A stretch of 64,000 bases of DNA from Billgrantia bachuensis (GTDB lineage: Bacteria; Pseudomonadota; Gammaproteobacteria; Pseudomonadales; Halomonadaceae): the NCBI RefSeq assembly GCF_011742165.1, contig NZ_JAAQTO010000049.1, forward strand, positions 79,506-143,505, written 5' to 3'. Shown piece after piece: positions 52,284 to 61,376 of the stretch. Made by a program: the position numbers and the translations under genes. The notes below the pieces were generated by a model. That model was not told the DNA's origin, made no database searches, and saw only the letters and a program-made list of their open reading frames with translations. Every line of letters starts with the position of its first letter. Position 1 is the first letter of the stretch.

Positions 52284-52284
52284 G

Positions 52285-52299
52285 ATACCTCCAGGGTAT
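52285..52299. promoter_or_regulatory. CatM/BenM-type operator ATAC-N7-GTAT
   Basis: ATAC (52285-52288) and GTAT (52296-52299) with exactly 7 bases between match the established BenM/CatM recognition consensus. The site starts one base before the regulator's own start codon (minus strand) and contains its GGAGG ribosome site. It suits autoregulation plus divergent control of catB. Confidence 0.65.
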
Positions 52300-52385
52300 G
52301 GCTCGGGACCTAAACGATATTGGTTCGGCCGCGCCGGGGCAATCAGACTGCCAAGGTATCGAAACACCGAACCGCCGGAGCGCGC

Positions 52386-53504
52386 ATGTCATCCGTGATC
52401 GAGTCCATCGAAACGCTGCTGGTCGACCTGCCGACCATCCGTCCTCACAAGCTCTCCATGGCCACCATGGCCTGCCAGACGCTGGTCATAGTGCGACTGC
52501 GCGACAGCGACGGTGTCGAGGGCCTGGGTGAAGGCACCACCATCGGCGGGCTCGCCTATGGCCCCGAGAGCCCCGAGAGCATCAAGCGCAACATCGACGC
52601 CTACCTGGCGCCGCTGCTGATCGGCCAGCCGGCGGGTGCCGTCGCCACGCTGCGCGCTCGCCTCGACCGCCACGCCCGCGGTAACGCCATCGCCAAGTCG
52701 GCGCTGGAGACCGCGCTGCTCGACGCCCAGGGCAAGCGCCTGGGGTTGTCCATGGCCGAGCTGCTCGGCGGCGCGCGCCACGACCATCTGCCGGTGCTGT
52801 GGACCCTGGCCAGCGGCGACACCGGCCGCGATATCGACGAGGCCTTCCAGCGCCTGGAGCAGCGCCGCCACTGCGACTTCAAGCTCAAGATCGGCGCCAA
52901 CGCCGTGGACGACGACGTGCGCCATGTTGCCGCGATCAAGGAGGCGCTGGGTGAGCGGGCAAGCGTCAGGGTAGACGTCAACCAGGCCTGGGACGAGCGC
53001 ACAGCCGTGCGCGGCATTGCCGCCCTGCAGGCCGCCGGCATCGAGCTGATCGAGCAGCCGATTCCTGCCCGCGAGCATGCTGGCATGGTGCGCCTGGCCA
53101 ACCGCTTCGAGGTGCCGATGCTGGCCGACGAGGCAGTGGCCGACGCGCGCGACGGCTTCGAGCTGGCCGCGGCCGGCTTCAGCGGCGCCTACGCGCTCAA
53201 GATCGCCAAGGCCGGCGGCCCGCGCGGTGCCCTGGCGCTGGCCCAGGTGGCCCGGGCGGCCGGCATTGGCCTCTACGGCGGCACCCTGCTGGAGGGCACC
53301 ATCGGCACCGCCGCCTCGCTGCACGCCTGGGCGACGCTGCCCGAGCTGGCCTGGGGCAGCGAGATGTTCGGCCCGCTGCTGCTCAGGGACGACATCGTCG
53401 CCGAGCCGCTGGCCTATGGCGAATTTGGCGTCGAGCTGCCGAAAGGCCCGGGGCTGGGAGTAGCCCTGGATGAAGACAAGCTTGCCCACTTCACACGCAA
53501 GTAA
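52386..53504 (+). CDS. catB: Muconate cycloisomerase
   Basis: 372 residues of the enolase superfamily (muconate lactonising enzyme subgroup). The catalytic K-x-K is CDFKLKIG (K166 and K168). Metal ligands are in VRVDVNQAWDE, IELIEQPI and MLADEAV. It converts cis,cis-muconate to muconolactone. The ATG at 52386 follows CCGGAG; the frame extends upstream without support. First of catBCA, 15 bp before catC. Confidence 0.93.
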   Translation: MSSVIESIETLLVDLPTIRPHKLSMATMACQTLVIVRLRDSDGVEGLGEGTTIGGLAYGPESPESIKRNIDAYLAPLLIGQPAGAVATLRARLDRHARGNAIAKSALETALLDAQGKRLGLSMAELLGGARHDHLPVLWTLASGDTGRDIDEAFQRLEQRRHCDFKLKIGANAVDDDVRHVAAIKEALGERASVRVDVNQAWDERTAVRGIAALQAAGIELIEQPIPAREHAGMVRLANRFEVPMLADEAVADARDGFELAAAGFSGAYALKIAKAGGPRGALALAQVARAAGIGLYGGTLLEGTIGTAASLHAWATLPELAWGSEMFGPLLLRDDIVAEPLAYGEFGVELPKGPGLGVALDEDKLAHFTRK

Positions 53505-53519
53505 CCGGAGGACGCACGC

Positions 53520-53810
53520 ATGCTTTTTCAGGTGGAAATGACCGTCAAGCTGCCGCCATCGATGCCGGCCGAGGAGGCTGCCGCAATCAAGGCGCGCGAG
53601 AAGGAGTACGCCCAGGAGCTGCAGCGCCAGGGCAAGTGGCGCCACCTGTGGCGGGTCGCCGGCAGCTACGCCAACGTCAGCATCTTCGACGTGCGCGACA
53701 ACGCCGAGCTGCAGGAGCTCGTCGCGGGCCTGCCGCTCTTCCCGTGGATGGAGATCAGCGTCAAGCCGCTGTGCCGCCATCCGTCATCGATTCGCGACGA
53801 CGACAGCTGA
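53520..53810 (+). CDS. catC: Muconolactone delta-isomerase
   Basis: 96 residues, the typical CatC size, beginning MLFQVEMTVKLPPSM and with the conserved LPLFPWMEISVKPLCRHPS near the C-terminus. It isomerises muconolactone to 3-oxoadipate enol-lactone. GGAGG precedes it; it sits between catB and catA. No catD (enol-lactonase) follows in the window. Confidence 0.95.
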   Translation: MLFQVEMTVKLPPSMPAEEAAAIKAREKEYAQELQRQGKWRHLWRVAGSYANVSIFDVRDNAELQELVAGLPLFPWMEISVKPLCRHPSSIRDDDS

Positions 53811-53862
53811 TCAAGCAGCACGCCAGCCCCACGGGGCAGCCAATGACAACGAGGACAGACCC

Positions 53863-54831
53863 ATGACCGTGAAGATCCATGACACCCCCGACGTGCAGAA
53901 CTTCCTGAAAGCCGTGGCCGGCTTCGACGAGCAGGGCGGCAGCCACCGCGCCAAGCAGATCCTGCATCGCCTGCTCTCCGACGTGTACCGCCTGATGGAT
54001 GACTTCGATGTCAGCCCCGAGGAGTTCTGGTCCGCCGTCAGCCTGCTCAACGAGCTGGGCAAGGAGAGCCAGTTCGGCCTGCTGGCCCCGGGGCTCGGCT
54101 TCGATCACTACCTCGACATGCGCATGGATGCCGCCGACGAGCAGGCCGGCCTGACCGGCGGCACGCCGCGCACCATCGAAGGCCCGCTCTATGTGGCCGG
54201 CGCACCGGTGGCCGAGGGCGAGGCGCGCCTGGACGACGGTAGCGACGAAGGTGCCGAGGTCATGTGGCTGACCGGCCAGGTACGCGACACCCAGGGCAAG
54301 CCGATCCCCGGCGCCCAAGTGGAAATCTGGCACGCCGACTCCAAGGGCAACTACTCCTTCTTCGATCCGTCGCAGTCGGATTACAACCTGCGCCGCACCA
54401 TCCTCGCCGACGCCGAGGGGCATTACCGCGCGCGGAGCATCATTCCCTCCGGCTACGGCGTGCCGGCCGGCAGCCCCACCGACCAGGTGCTCAAGCTGCT
54501 GGGTCGCCACGGCCAGCGCCCGGCGCACATCCACTTCTTCGTCTCCGCGCCCGGCCATCGCCATCTGACCACCCAGATCAACCTGGCTGGCGACGAGTAC
54601 ACCTGGGACGATTTCGCCTTCGCCACCCGCGAGGAGCTGGTGGTTGACGCCACCCGCATCGAGGACGCCGCCGAGGCCGCCAAGCGCGGCCTCGAAGCGC
54701 CCTTCACCGAGGTGGTGTTCGACGTTGAGCTGGCCTCGACCGCCGACCCCGAGCTGCAGACCCGCCACAAGCGTCCGCGGGCACTCGAGGACGAGGCGGC
54801 ACCGAGCCAGCGCGAGCCCGCCGAGGCCTGA
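53863..54831 (+). CDS. catA: Catechol 1,2-dioxygenase
   Basis: 322 residues; intradiol dioxygenase with the N-terminal helical linker domain and the catalytic domain from about residue 105 (EGPLYVAGAP). The Fe(III) ligands are the tyrosines in LRRTILADAEGHYRARSI and nearby, and the histidines in RPAHIHFFVSAPGHRH. It cleaves catechol, the product of BenABCD, to cis,cis-muconate. 52 bp after catC; a hairpin separates it from benA. Confidence 0.95.
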   Translation: MTVKIHDTPDVQNFLKAVAGFDEQGGSHRAKQILHRLLSDVYRLMDDFDVSPEEFWSAVSLLNELGKESQFGLLAPGLGFDHYLDMRMDAADEQAGLTGGTPRTIEGPLYVAGAPVAEGEARLDDGSDEGAEVMWLTGQVRDTQGKPIPGAQVEIWHADSKGNYSFFDPSQSDYNLRRTILADAEGHYRARSIIPSGYGVPAGSPTDQVLKLLGRHGQRPAHIHFFVSAPGHRHLTTQINLAGDEYTWDDFAFATREELVVDATRIEDAAEAAKRGLEAPFTEVVFDVELASTADPELQTRHKRPRALEDEAAPSQREPAEA

Positions 54832-54868
54832 TCGCCGCTTCCGACGCACGAACTTGACGCCATGAAGA

Positions 54869-54904
54869 GCTCCCCCGCTGGCCTGGGCCGGTGGGTAGGG
54901 GAGC
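54869..54904 (+). other. Intercistronic hairpin between catA and benA
   Basis: GCTCCCC (54869-54875) and GGGGAGC (54898-54904), with further partial pairing of TGGCC and GGCC within, in the 110-bp gap. No T-tract, so it could attenuate or process the mRNA between the cat and ben parts. Confidence 0.45.
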
Positions 54905-54941
54905 CTTACGACCCTGACAAGAGCAACGAGGAGTTGGAGCC

Positions 54942-56324
54942 ATGACCGCACAGCTTGATCGTCTCGAGAAGCGCGTTCGCGGTGCCGTCGTCGACGACCC
55001 CGAGAACGGCATCTTCCGCTGCCACCGCAGCATGTTCACTGACCCGGCCTTCTTCGAACTGGAGATGAAGCACATCTTCGAGGGCAACTGGCTGTTCCTG
55101 GCTCACGAGAGCCAGGTTGCGGAGCCGGGCGACTACATGACCGTCACCATGGGCCGCCAGCCGGTAATCATCACCCGCGACAAGCAGGGCGAACTGCACG
55201 CGCTGATCAACGCCTGCGCCCACCGCGGCGCCACCTTGTGCCGCAAGAAGCGCGGCAACAAGGGCACCTTCACCTGCCCGTTCCACGGCTGGTCGTTCAA
55301 GAACGACGGCAAGCTGCTCAAGGCCAAGAACGAGAAGACCGGTGCCTACCCCGAGAGCTTCAAGCAGGAGGGCTCCCACGATCTCAAGCGCGTGGCGCGC
55401 TTCGAGAACTACCGCGGCTTCCTGTTCGGCAGCCTCAGCGCCGACGTCGCCCCGCTCACCGAGCACCTTGGCGAGACCACCAAGATCATCGACAACATCG
55501 TCGACCAGGCGCCGGAGGGCATCGAGATCTTGCGCGGCACCTCCTCCTACACCTTCAACGGCAACTGGAAGCTGGGCGCCGAGAACGGCGCCGACGGCTA
55601 CCACGTCAGCACCGTGCACTGGAACTACGCCTCGACCATGGAGCGGCGCAACTACGACGCCGGCGGCACCAAGGCGGTGGACGCCAACGGCTGGTCGAAG
55701 AGCATGGGTGGCTTCTACTCCTATGAGAACGGCCACATGATGCTGTGGACCCGCCTGCTCAACCCCGAGGTGCGCCCGGTCTACTCCCAGCGCGAGCGCA
55801 TCGAGCAGGAGCTCGGCGAGGCACGGGCCGACTCCATCGTCAACCAGACGCGCAATCTCTGCCTCTACCCCAACGTCTACCTGATGGACCAGTTCTCCAC
55901 CCAGATCCGCGTCATCCGGCCGATCGCCGTGGACAAGAGCGAGGTCACCATCTACTGCTTCGCGCCCAAGGGCGAGTCCGCCGAGAACCGTGCGCTGCGT
56001 ATCCGCCAGTACGAGGATTTCTTCAACGTCAGCGGCATGGGCACGCCCGACGACCTGGAGGAGTTCCGCGCCTGCCAGAACGGCTACGCCGGGCTCGACG
56101 CCGAGTGGAACGATCTCTCCCGCGGCGCCAAGCAGTGGATCGATGGGGCCGACGACAATGCCAAGGCCATCGACATGAAGCCGCTGCTCAGTGGCGCCTC
56201 GCCCGAGGACGAAGGGCTCTACGTGCTGCACCACAAGCACTGGGTCGAGGAGATGCTGCGCGCCATTGCGAAAGAGCGCAGCCAGTTCATCGCCACCACG
56301 CCTGTTGCCACTAGCGAATCCTGA
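54942..56324 (+). CDS. benA: Benzoate 1,2-dioxygenase alpha subunit
   Basis: 460 residues. Rieske ligands are C92, H94, C112 and H115 (CAHRG and CPFHGW). The catalytic-domain iron site is in ENGADGYHVSTVHWNY. With BenB and BenC it converts benzoate to the cis-1,2-dihydrodiol carboxylate. Toluate dioxygenase (XylX) is a close relative; the absence of TOL genes favours BenA. GAGGAG upstream. Confidence 0.95.
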   Translation: MTAQLDRLEKRVRGAVVDDPENGIFRCHRSMFTDPAFFELEMKHIFEGNWLFLAHESQVAEPGDYMTVTMGRQPVIITRDKQGELHALINACAHRGATLCRKKRGNKGTFTCPFHGWSFKNDGKLLKAKNEKTGAYPESFKQEGSHDLKRVARFENYRGFLFGSLSADVAPLTEHLGETTKIIDNIVDQAPEGIEILRGTSSYTFNGNWKLGAENGADGYHVSTVHWNYASTMERRNYDAGGTKAVDANGWSKSMGGFYSYENGHMMLWTRLLNPEVRPVYSQRERIEQELGEARADSIVNQTRNLCLYPNVYLMDQFSTQIRVIRPIAVDKSEVTIYCFAPKGESAENRALRIRQYEDFFNVSGMGTPDDLEEFRACQNGYAGLDAEWNDLSRGAKQWIDGADDNAKAIDMKPLLSGASPEDEGLYVLHHKHWVEEMLRAIAKERSQFIATTPVATSES

Positions 56325-56334
56325 GGAGGGCATC

Positions 56335-56826
56335 ATGAGCATCGACTTTCTGGCCATCCAGGCCTTCGTTCATCGCGAAGCCCGTCTGCTCGACGATCGC
56401 GAGTGGGACGAGTGGCTGACCTGCTACAGCAAGGACGTCGTCTTCTGGATGCCGGCCTGGGACGACGACGACCGCCTGACCGAGGACCCCCAGAGCGAGA
56501 TCTCGCTGATCTACTACCCCAACCGCGAGGGTCTTGAGGACCGCGTCTACCGCATCAAGACCGAGCGCTCCGGGGCGACCAGCATCCCCGAGCCGCGCAC
56601 CACCCACCAGGTCACCAACCTGGAGGTGCTCTCCCAGCAGGGCGACACGGTCGAGCTGCGCTTCAATTGGCACACCCTGAGCCACCGCTACCAGCAGACC
56701 AGCGCCTACTTCGGCACCTCCTTCTACACCCTGGACGTGTCCGGCGACACACCGCTGATCACCTACAAGAAGGTGGTGCTCAACAACGACTACATCCACC
56801 AGGTCATCGACGTGTATCACGTCTGA
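56335..56826 (+). CDS. benB: Benzoate 1,2-dioxygenase beta subunit
   Basis: 163 residues of the small-subunit (SnoaL-like) fold: FVHREARLLDDREWDEWLTCYSKDVVFWMPAWDDD is characteristic. It forms the alpha3beta3 oxygenase with BenA. The ATG at 56335 has GAGGAGGG upstream and lies 10 bp after benA. Confidence 0.95.
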   Translation: MSIDFLAIQAFVHREARLLDDREWDEWLTCYSKDVVFWMPAWDDDDRLTEDPQSEISLIYYPNREGLEDRVYRIKTERSGATSIPEPRTTHQVTNLEVLSQQGDTVELRFNWHTLSHRYQQTSAYFGTSFYTLDVSGDTPLITYKKVVLNNDYIHQVIDVYHV

Positions 56827-56859
56827 ACGATTGCGAACCCGGTGGGGGAGGAGACGAGC

Positions 56860-57903
56860 ATGAGCTACACGATAGCCCTCAACTTCGAAGACGGCGTGAC
56901 CCGTTTCATCAGCTGCAAGGACGGCGAGACGGTGCTCGACGCCGCCTATCGCCACAAGGTCCACCTGCCGATGGACTGCTCCGACGGCGTCTGCGGCACC
57001 TGCAAGGGCACTTGTGAGCAGGGCGCCTTCGACCTGGGCGACGAGTACATCGACGAGGCGCTCTCCGACGAGGAGGCCGCCGAAGGCAAGGTGCTGACCT
57101 GCCAGATGGTGCCGTCGTCGGACTGCGTGGTGCAGGTGCCGGTGGCCTCGACGCTGTGCAAGACCGGCGTCGGCGAGTTCCCCGGCCGGGTCGCCGAGGT
57201 TTCGCGCCTCTCCGAGGACAGCTTCGAGCTGGTCGTGGATCTCGACGAAGGCGAGGGGCTCACTTTCCTGCCGGGCCAGTACGTCAACATCCAGGTACCG
57301 GGCAGCGACGAGACCCGCTCCTATTCGTTCAGCTCGCTGCCCGGTGAACGGCGCGCCTCGTTCCTGATCCGCAACGTGCCGGACGGACTGATGAGCGGCT
57401 ATCTCACCGGGACGGCGAAGCCCGAGGATGCGCTGACCCTGACCGGGCCGATGGGCAGCTTCTACCTGCGCGAAGTCGAGCGCCCCGTGCTGATGCTGGC
57501 CGGCGGCACCGGCCTGGCGCCGTTTCTGGCCATGCTGCGCCAGCTGCAGGAGCGCGGCTGCGATCAGCCGGTGCGCCTGCTCTACGGCGTCAACATCGAT
57601 GACCATCTGGTCAAGCTCGACGAACTCGACGCCTTCGTCGAGGCGCTGCCCGACTTCGCCTACACCACGGTGGTGGCCGACGCGGCGAGCGAACATCCGC
57701 GCAAGGGATACGTGACCCACCACATGGCGCCTGAACTGCTGCACGACGGCGCCGTCGACGTCTACCTGTGCGGGCCACCGCCGATGGTAGACGCGGTGCT
57801 CACCCACTTCCGCGAGCAGGGCATCGACCCGGCCAGCTTCCACTACGAGAAGTTCACCCCGAGCCTGGCCCCGGAAGAGGCTAAGAAGGAGGCGATGGCA
57901 TGA
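56860..57903 (+). CDS. benC: Benzoate 1,2-dioxygenase reductase
   Basis: 347 residues. An N-terminal plant-type [2Fe-2S] domain (C40, C45, C48 in CSDGVCGTC and C81), then FAD binding (RSYSFSSLPG) and an NADH domain (LAGGTGLAPFLAML). It transfers electrons from NADH to BenAB. The start at 56860 has GGGAGGAG upstream. Its stop overlaps benD (ATGA). Confidence 0.95.
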   Translation: MSYTIALNFEDGVTRFISCKDGETVLDAAYRHKVHLPMDCSDGVCGTCKGTCEQGAFDLGDEYIDEALSDEEAAEGKVLTCQMVPSSDCVVQVPVASTLCKTGVGEFPGRVAEVSRLSEDSFELVVDLDEGEGLTFLPGQYVNIQVPGSDETRSYSFSSLPGERRASFLIRNVPDGLMSGYLTGTAKPEDALTLTGPMGSFYLREVERPVLMLAGGTGLAPFLAMLRQLQERGCDQPVRLLYGVNIDDHLVKLDELDAFVEALPDFAYTTVVADAASEHPRKGYVTHHMAPELLHDGAVDVYLCGPPPMVDAVLTHFREQGIDPASFHYEKFTPSLAPEEAKKEAMA

Positions 57904-58676
57904 GCGCGCGTTTTGAAGGGCAGGTGATGGTGATCACCGGCGCCGCCCAGGGCATCGGCCGGCGCGTCGCCGAGCGCGCCGGGGCCGAAGGCGCCCGGCT
58001 GGCGCTGGTGGACCGCGCCGAGCACGTCGAGCGGGTGGCGATCGAGCTGCGCGACGCGGGCATCGAGGCGATCGCCCTCATGGCCGACCTGGAAACCTGG
58101 GAAGGCGCGGAAAGTGTGATGCGCCAGGTGCGGGAGCACTACGGCCGGCTCGACGTGCTGATCAACAACGTCGGCGGCACCATCTGGGCCCAGCCCTACG
58201 AGCACTACGGTCCCGAGCAGATCGAGGCCGAGGTGCGTCGCTCGCTGTTTCCCACCCTGTGGTGCTGTCGCGCGGCGCTGCCCTTCCTGCTGGAGAGCCG
58301 GGGCAACATCGTCAACGTCTCCTCGGTGGCCACCCGCGGCATCAACCGGGTGCCCTATGCCGCCGCCAAGGGTGGCGTCAACGCCATGACCGTGGCGCTG
58401 GCCTTCGAGTATGCCGAGCACGGCATTCGCGTCAACGCCACCGCCCCCGGCGGCACCGAGGCGCCGCCGCGGATCACGCCACGCAACAGCGCCCAGCCCA
58501 GCGAGCAGGAAAAGGCGTGGTACCAGCAATTGATCGACCAGACCCAGGCCACCAGCTTCATGGGGCGCTACGGCACCCTCGACGAGCAGGCCGGCCCGAT
58601 CCTGTTCCTGGCCTCGCGCGATGCCAGCTACATCACCGGCAGCGTGATGCCGGTGGCGGGAGGTGACAGCGGCTGA
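57900..58676 (+). CDS. benD: Benzoate diol dehydrogenase (1,6-dihydroxycyclohexadiene-1-carboxylate dehydrogenase)
   Basis: 258-residue SDR: TGAAQGIG (13-20), NNVGG, VSSVA, YAAAK. It oxidatively decarboxylates the benzoate diol to catechol. Translationally coupled to benC by a 4-base overlap. Confidence 0.95.
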   Translation: MSARFEGQVMVITGAAQGIGRRVAERAGAEGARLALVDRAEHVERVAIELRDAGIEAIALMADLETWEGAESVMRQVREHYGRLDVLINNVGGTIWAQPYEHYGPEQIEAEVRRSLFPTLWCCRAALPFLLESRGNIVNVSSVATRGINRVPYAAAKGGVNAMTVALAFEYAEHGIRVNATAPGGTEAPPRITPRNSAQPSEQEKAWYQQLIDQTQATSFMGRYGTLDEQAGPILFLASRDASYITGSVMPVAGGDSG

Positions 58677-58744
58677 TCAGCCCGTGCCACGTTCACCTGT
58701 ACGCACCACTCACTCAACGATAACAACATCCCCTGGAGTACACC

Positions 58745-59998
58745 GTGAAACATATCGAGAAAGGTGCCGGCCTTGTCACGGCGCCACGCGACTTCATTCG
58801 CGACCTCAACGCCGACAACCTGAGTGCCGGCCTGGTGGCCGGGATCTTCGGCCTCAGCGCCGGGATCATCCATATCAGCGCCGGCACCGCGGCGGGGCTC
58901 CCCCAGGAGTTCACCCTGCTGTGGGTGATCAGCTACCTGATGATCAACGGTCTGTTCGGGCTCTTCCTGCCGGCCTACTACCGCTTGCCGCTGCCGATGG
59001 CCAATTCCATCCCCGGTGCGCTGCTGTTCGCCGCCATCATCCCCGTGGTGGGGCTCAACGAGGCGCTGGGTGCCACGCTGATGGCGGGGGCCATCGCGCT
59101 GGTGGTGGGTCTTGCCGGGTGGATGAGCCTGGTCATGCGGCTGATTCCGATGCCCATCGTGATGGGCATGGTAGCGGGCATATTGCTCAAGTTCGGCACC
59201 AATATGGTGATGCCGCTGCAGAATGCGCTGCTGCCGGCATCGGTCATGATCCTTTCCTTCTTCTTCGCCGCGCGCTATCTGCGCCGGGTGCCGCCGCTGG
59301 TAGTCACGCTGCTGGTGGGCGTCGGCTACATGGCCCTTTCCGGCGCCGATTTCTCGAGTGTGACGTTCTCCTTCAAGCTGCCCGAGTTCATCATGCCCGC
59401 CTTCACTCTGGAGGCCTTCCTGGCCTACGGCCTACCGCTGGCGCTGATTCTCGTTGGCATGGAGACACCCGCCGGGGTGGGGCTGGTCAAGGGCATGGGC
59501 TACAAGAGCGCGCCGGCCAATGCCATCACCGCGCTGGGAGGCTTCGGTACCATGATCTCGGCCTTCTTCAACCTGCACAGCACCTGCATCGCCGCGCCGA
59601 TGACCGGCATCTGTTCGGGTCCCGAGGCCGGCAGCCACGACAAGCGCTGGGTGGCGGCGGTGATCGTCGGCATCATCTTCGTCACGGCAGCGCCCTTCTA
59701 CGGCTTCGTGTTCAGCCTGATCGAGGCGATGCCGAGCTACTTCATCGCCATCATCGCGGGGCTGGCGCTGCTGCGCGTGATCGGCTCGGCCATGCAGATG
59801 ACCTTCTCCGGCAAGCACGAGGTGGGCGCGATGTTCTCTTTCCTGATTGCCGTATCGGGAATCCAGATCCTCGGCATCGGTTCCTCCTTCTGGGCGCTGG
59901 TACTGGGGGCGGGGCTCTCCATGCTGGTGGAGTTCCGCGACTTCGACTTCTCGCGTGAGTCCGCCACCTCCCGCCGTTCCGCCGCTTCGGCGCGTTGA
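58745..59998 (+). CDS. BenE-family aromatic-acid/H+ symporter (first copy)
   Basis: 417 residues with 11-12 hydrophobic segments. It resembles BenE-family/NCS2-like transporters (GIFGLSAGIIHISAGTAAG, PIVMGMVAGILLKFGTNMV, TPAGVGLVKGMGYKSAPANAITALGGFGTMISAFFNLHSTCIAAP). It is 68 bp after benD and probably cotranscribed; a terminator follows it. Imports benzoate or a related acid. More diverged from classical BenE than the next gene. Confidence 0.8.
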   Translation: MKHIEKGAGLVTAPRDFIRDLNADNLSAGLVAGIFGLSAGIIHISAGTAAGLPQEFTLLWVISYLMINGLFGLFLPAYYRLPLPMANSIPGALLFAAIIPVVGLNEALGATLMAGAIALVVGLAGWMSLVMRLIPMPIVMGMVAGILLKFGTNMVMPLQNALLPASVMILSFFFAARYLRRVPPLVVTLLVGVGYMALSGADFSSVTFSFKLPEFIMPAFTLEAFLAYGLPLALILVGMETPAGVGLVKGMGYKSAPANAITALGGFGTMISAFFNLHSTCIAAPMTGICSGPEAGSHDKRWVAAVIVGIIFVTAAPFYGFVFSLIEAMPSYFIAIIAGLALLRVIGSAMQMTFSGKHEVGAMFSFLIAVSGIQILGIGSSFWALVLGAGLSMLVEFRDFDFSRESATSRRSAASAR

Positions 59999-60021
59999 TC
60001 CGTTACGCATGAATCCTCCTT

Positions 60022-60053
60022 GGCCTGAGACCGCGCTGGTCCAGGCCTTTTTT
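60022..60053 (+). terminator. Rho-independent terminator of the cat-ben operon
   Basis: GGCCTGAGACC pairs with GGTCCAGGCC (one bulged A) around GCGCT, followed by TTTTTT. It lies 24 bp after the first BenE-type gene and before the second. Confidence 0.8.
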
Positions 60054-60086
60054 CTCGCAGGCAGATACCAGCCAAGGCCGTTGACC

Positions 60087-61295
60087 ATGTCGCTACTCAA
60101 AGATGCTTCCCTACCCGCGCTCACCGCCGGCTTCGTGGCGGTGTTGATCTCCTATGCCGGTCCGCTGGCGATCTTCTTCCAGGCGGCTCAGAGCGCGGAG
60201 ATCTCGAATGCCATGATGACCTCCTGGGTCTGGGCGATCTCCATCGGTGCCGCTGCCTCCGGCATCCTGCTCAGCCTGTGGCTCAAGGTGCCGGTGGTCA
60301 CCGCCTGGTCGGCGCCGGGCACGGCGCTGCTGGTCAGCCTGTTTCCGGAGCTGTCGCTGGGCGAGGCCGTGGGGGCCTACCTCTCCGCGGCGGTGATACT
60401 TTTCGTGGTCGGTATCACCGGTTCCTTCGACCGCATCGTCCAGGCGATCCCGCCCGGCATCGCCAGTGCCATGCTGGCCGGCATCCTGTTCCAGTTCGGC
60501 GTAGGGATCTTCGTCGCGCTGGAGTCGGTACCAGCGCTGGCCATCGGCATGATCGTCGCCTACCTGGTCTTCAAGCGGCTCAACCCGCGCTACAGCTTGA
60601 TCCTGCTGCTGATCGTCGGTGTGGTACTGGCGGTGGTATTGGAAGGGGCGAGTTTGCGCGGCGTCTCGATCCAGCTGGCCGAGCCCCAGTTCATCCGCCC
60701 CGAGTGGACCTGGAACGCCACCCTGAGCCTGGCAATTCCGCTGACGCTGGTCAGCCTCACCGGACAGTTCCTGCCGGGCATGGCGATCCTGCGCACTTCG
60801 GGCTACGACACGCCGGCCAAGCCGATCGTCACCATCACCAGCCTGACCTCCTTCGGCACCGCCTTCTTCGGCGGCATTACTACCGTGGTGGCGGCTATCA
60901 CCGCGGCCATCTGCACCGGCAAGGAGGCCCACGAGGACCCCGGCAAGCGCTACGTGGCCGGGGTGGCCAATGGTCTCTTCTACCTGATCGGTGGCACCTT
61001 CGCCGGTACCATCGTGCTGCTCTTCACCTCGCTGCCCGGGGAGTTCGTGGCGGTGCTGGCCGGTTTGGCGCTGATCGGCGCCATCACCAGCAATGTCAGC
61101 GCCTTCGCCGCCCGCAAGGATCACCTGGAGGCCTCGGTGATCACCTTCATCGCCACCGCTTCGGGCATCAGTTTCCTGGGGCTGGGTTCGGCCTTCTGGG
61201 GTGTGGTGGTGGGATCCCTGGCCTACCAACTGCTGCACCGTCCCTTCGTGCTGTCGGACCGACGGAAGGCTTCTGCCGCCGGCGAGAGGCAGTGA
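60087..61295 (+). CDS. benE: Benzoate/H+ symporter
   Basis: 402 residues, 11-12 hydrophobic segments, with classical BenE features: FVAVLISYAGPLAIFFQAA near the N-terminus, PPGIASAMLAGILFQFG, SLTGQFLPGMAILRTSGYDTP and TSFGTAFFGGITTVVAAITAAICTG. The ATG at 60087 is downstream of a terminator. An in-frame ATG at 60009 would place the terminator inside the gene and is rejected. It must have its own promoter or depend on read-through. Confidence 0.88.
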   Translation: MSLLKDASLPALTAGFVAVLISYAGPLAIFFQAAQSAEISNAMMTSWVWAISIGAAASGILLSLWLKVPVVTAWSAPGTALLVSLFPELSLGEAVGAYLSAAVILFVVGITGSFDRIVQAIPPGIASAMLAGILFQFGVGIFVALESVPALAIGMIVAYLVFKRLNPRYSLILLLIVGVVLAVVLEGASLRGVSIQLAEPQFIRPEWTWNATLSLAIPLTLVSLTGQFLPGMAILRTSGYDTPAKPIVTITSLTSFGTAFFGGITTVVAAITAAICTGKEAHEDPGKRYVAGVANGLFYLIGGTFAGTIVLLFTSLPGEFVAVLAGLALIGAITSNVSAFAARKDHLEASVITFIATASGISFLGLGSAFWGVVVGSLAYQLLHRPFVLSDRRKASAAGERQ

Positions 61296-61376
61296 TTGCC
61301 CCGCGCGAGAAATTCGGCCAATGTCGAGCATGACCGCCGACCATCGGCCTGAAACCTCAGCACGTGCGTGGCACTT

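Noticed and set aside
54906..56357. Long minus-strand open frame opposite benA
   Set aside because: benA on the plus strand is certain by motifs and operon context; the opposite frame has no domain.
59847..60086. N-terminal extension of benE from upstream in-frame codons
   Set aside because: The extension overlaps the end of the preceding transporter gene and would include a rho-independent terminator (60022-60053).
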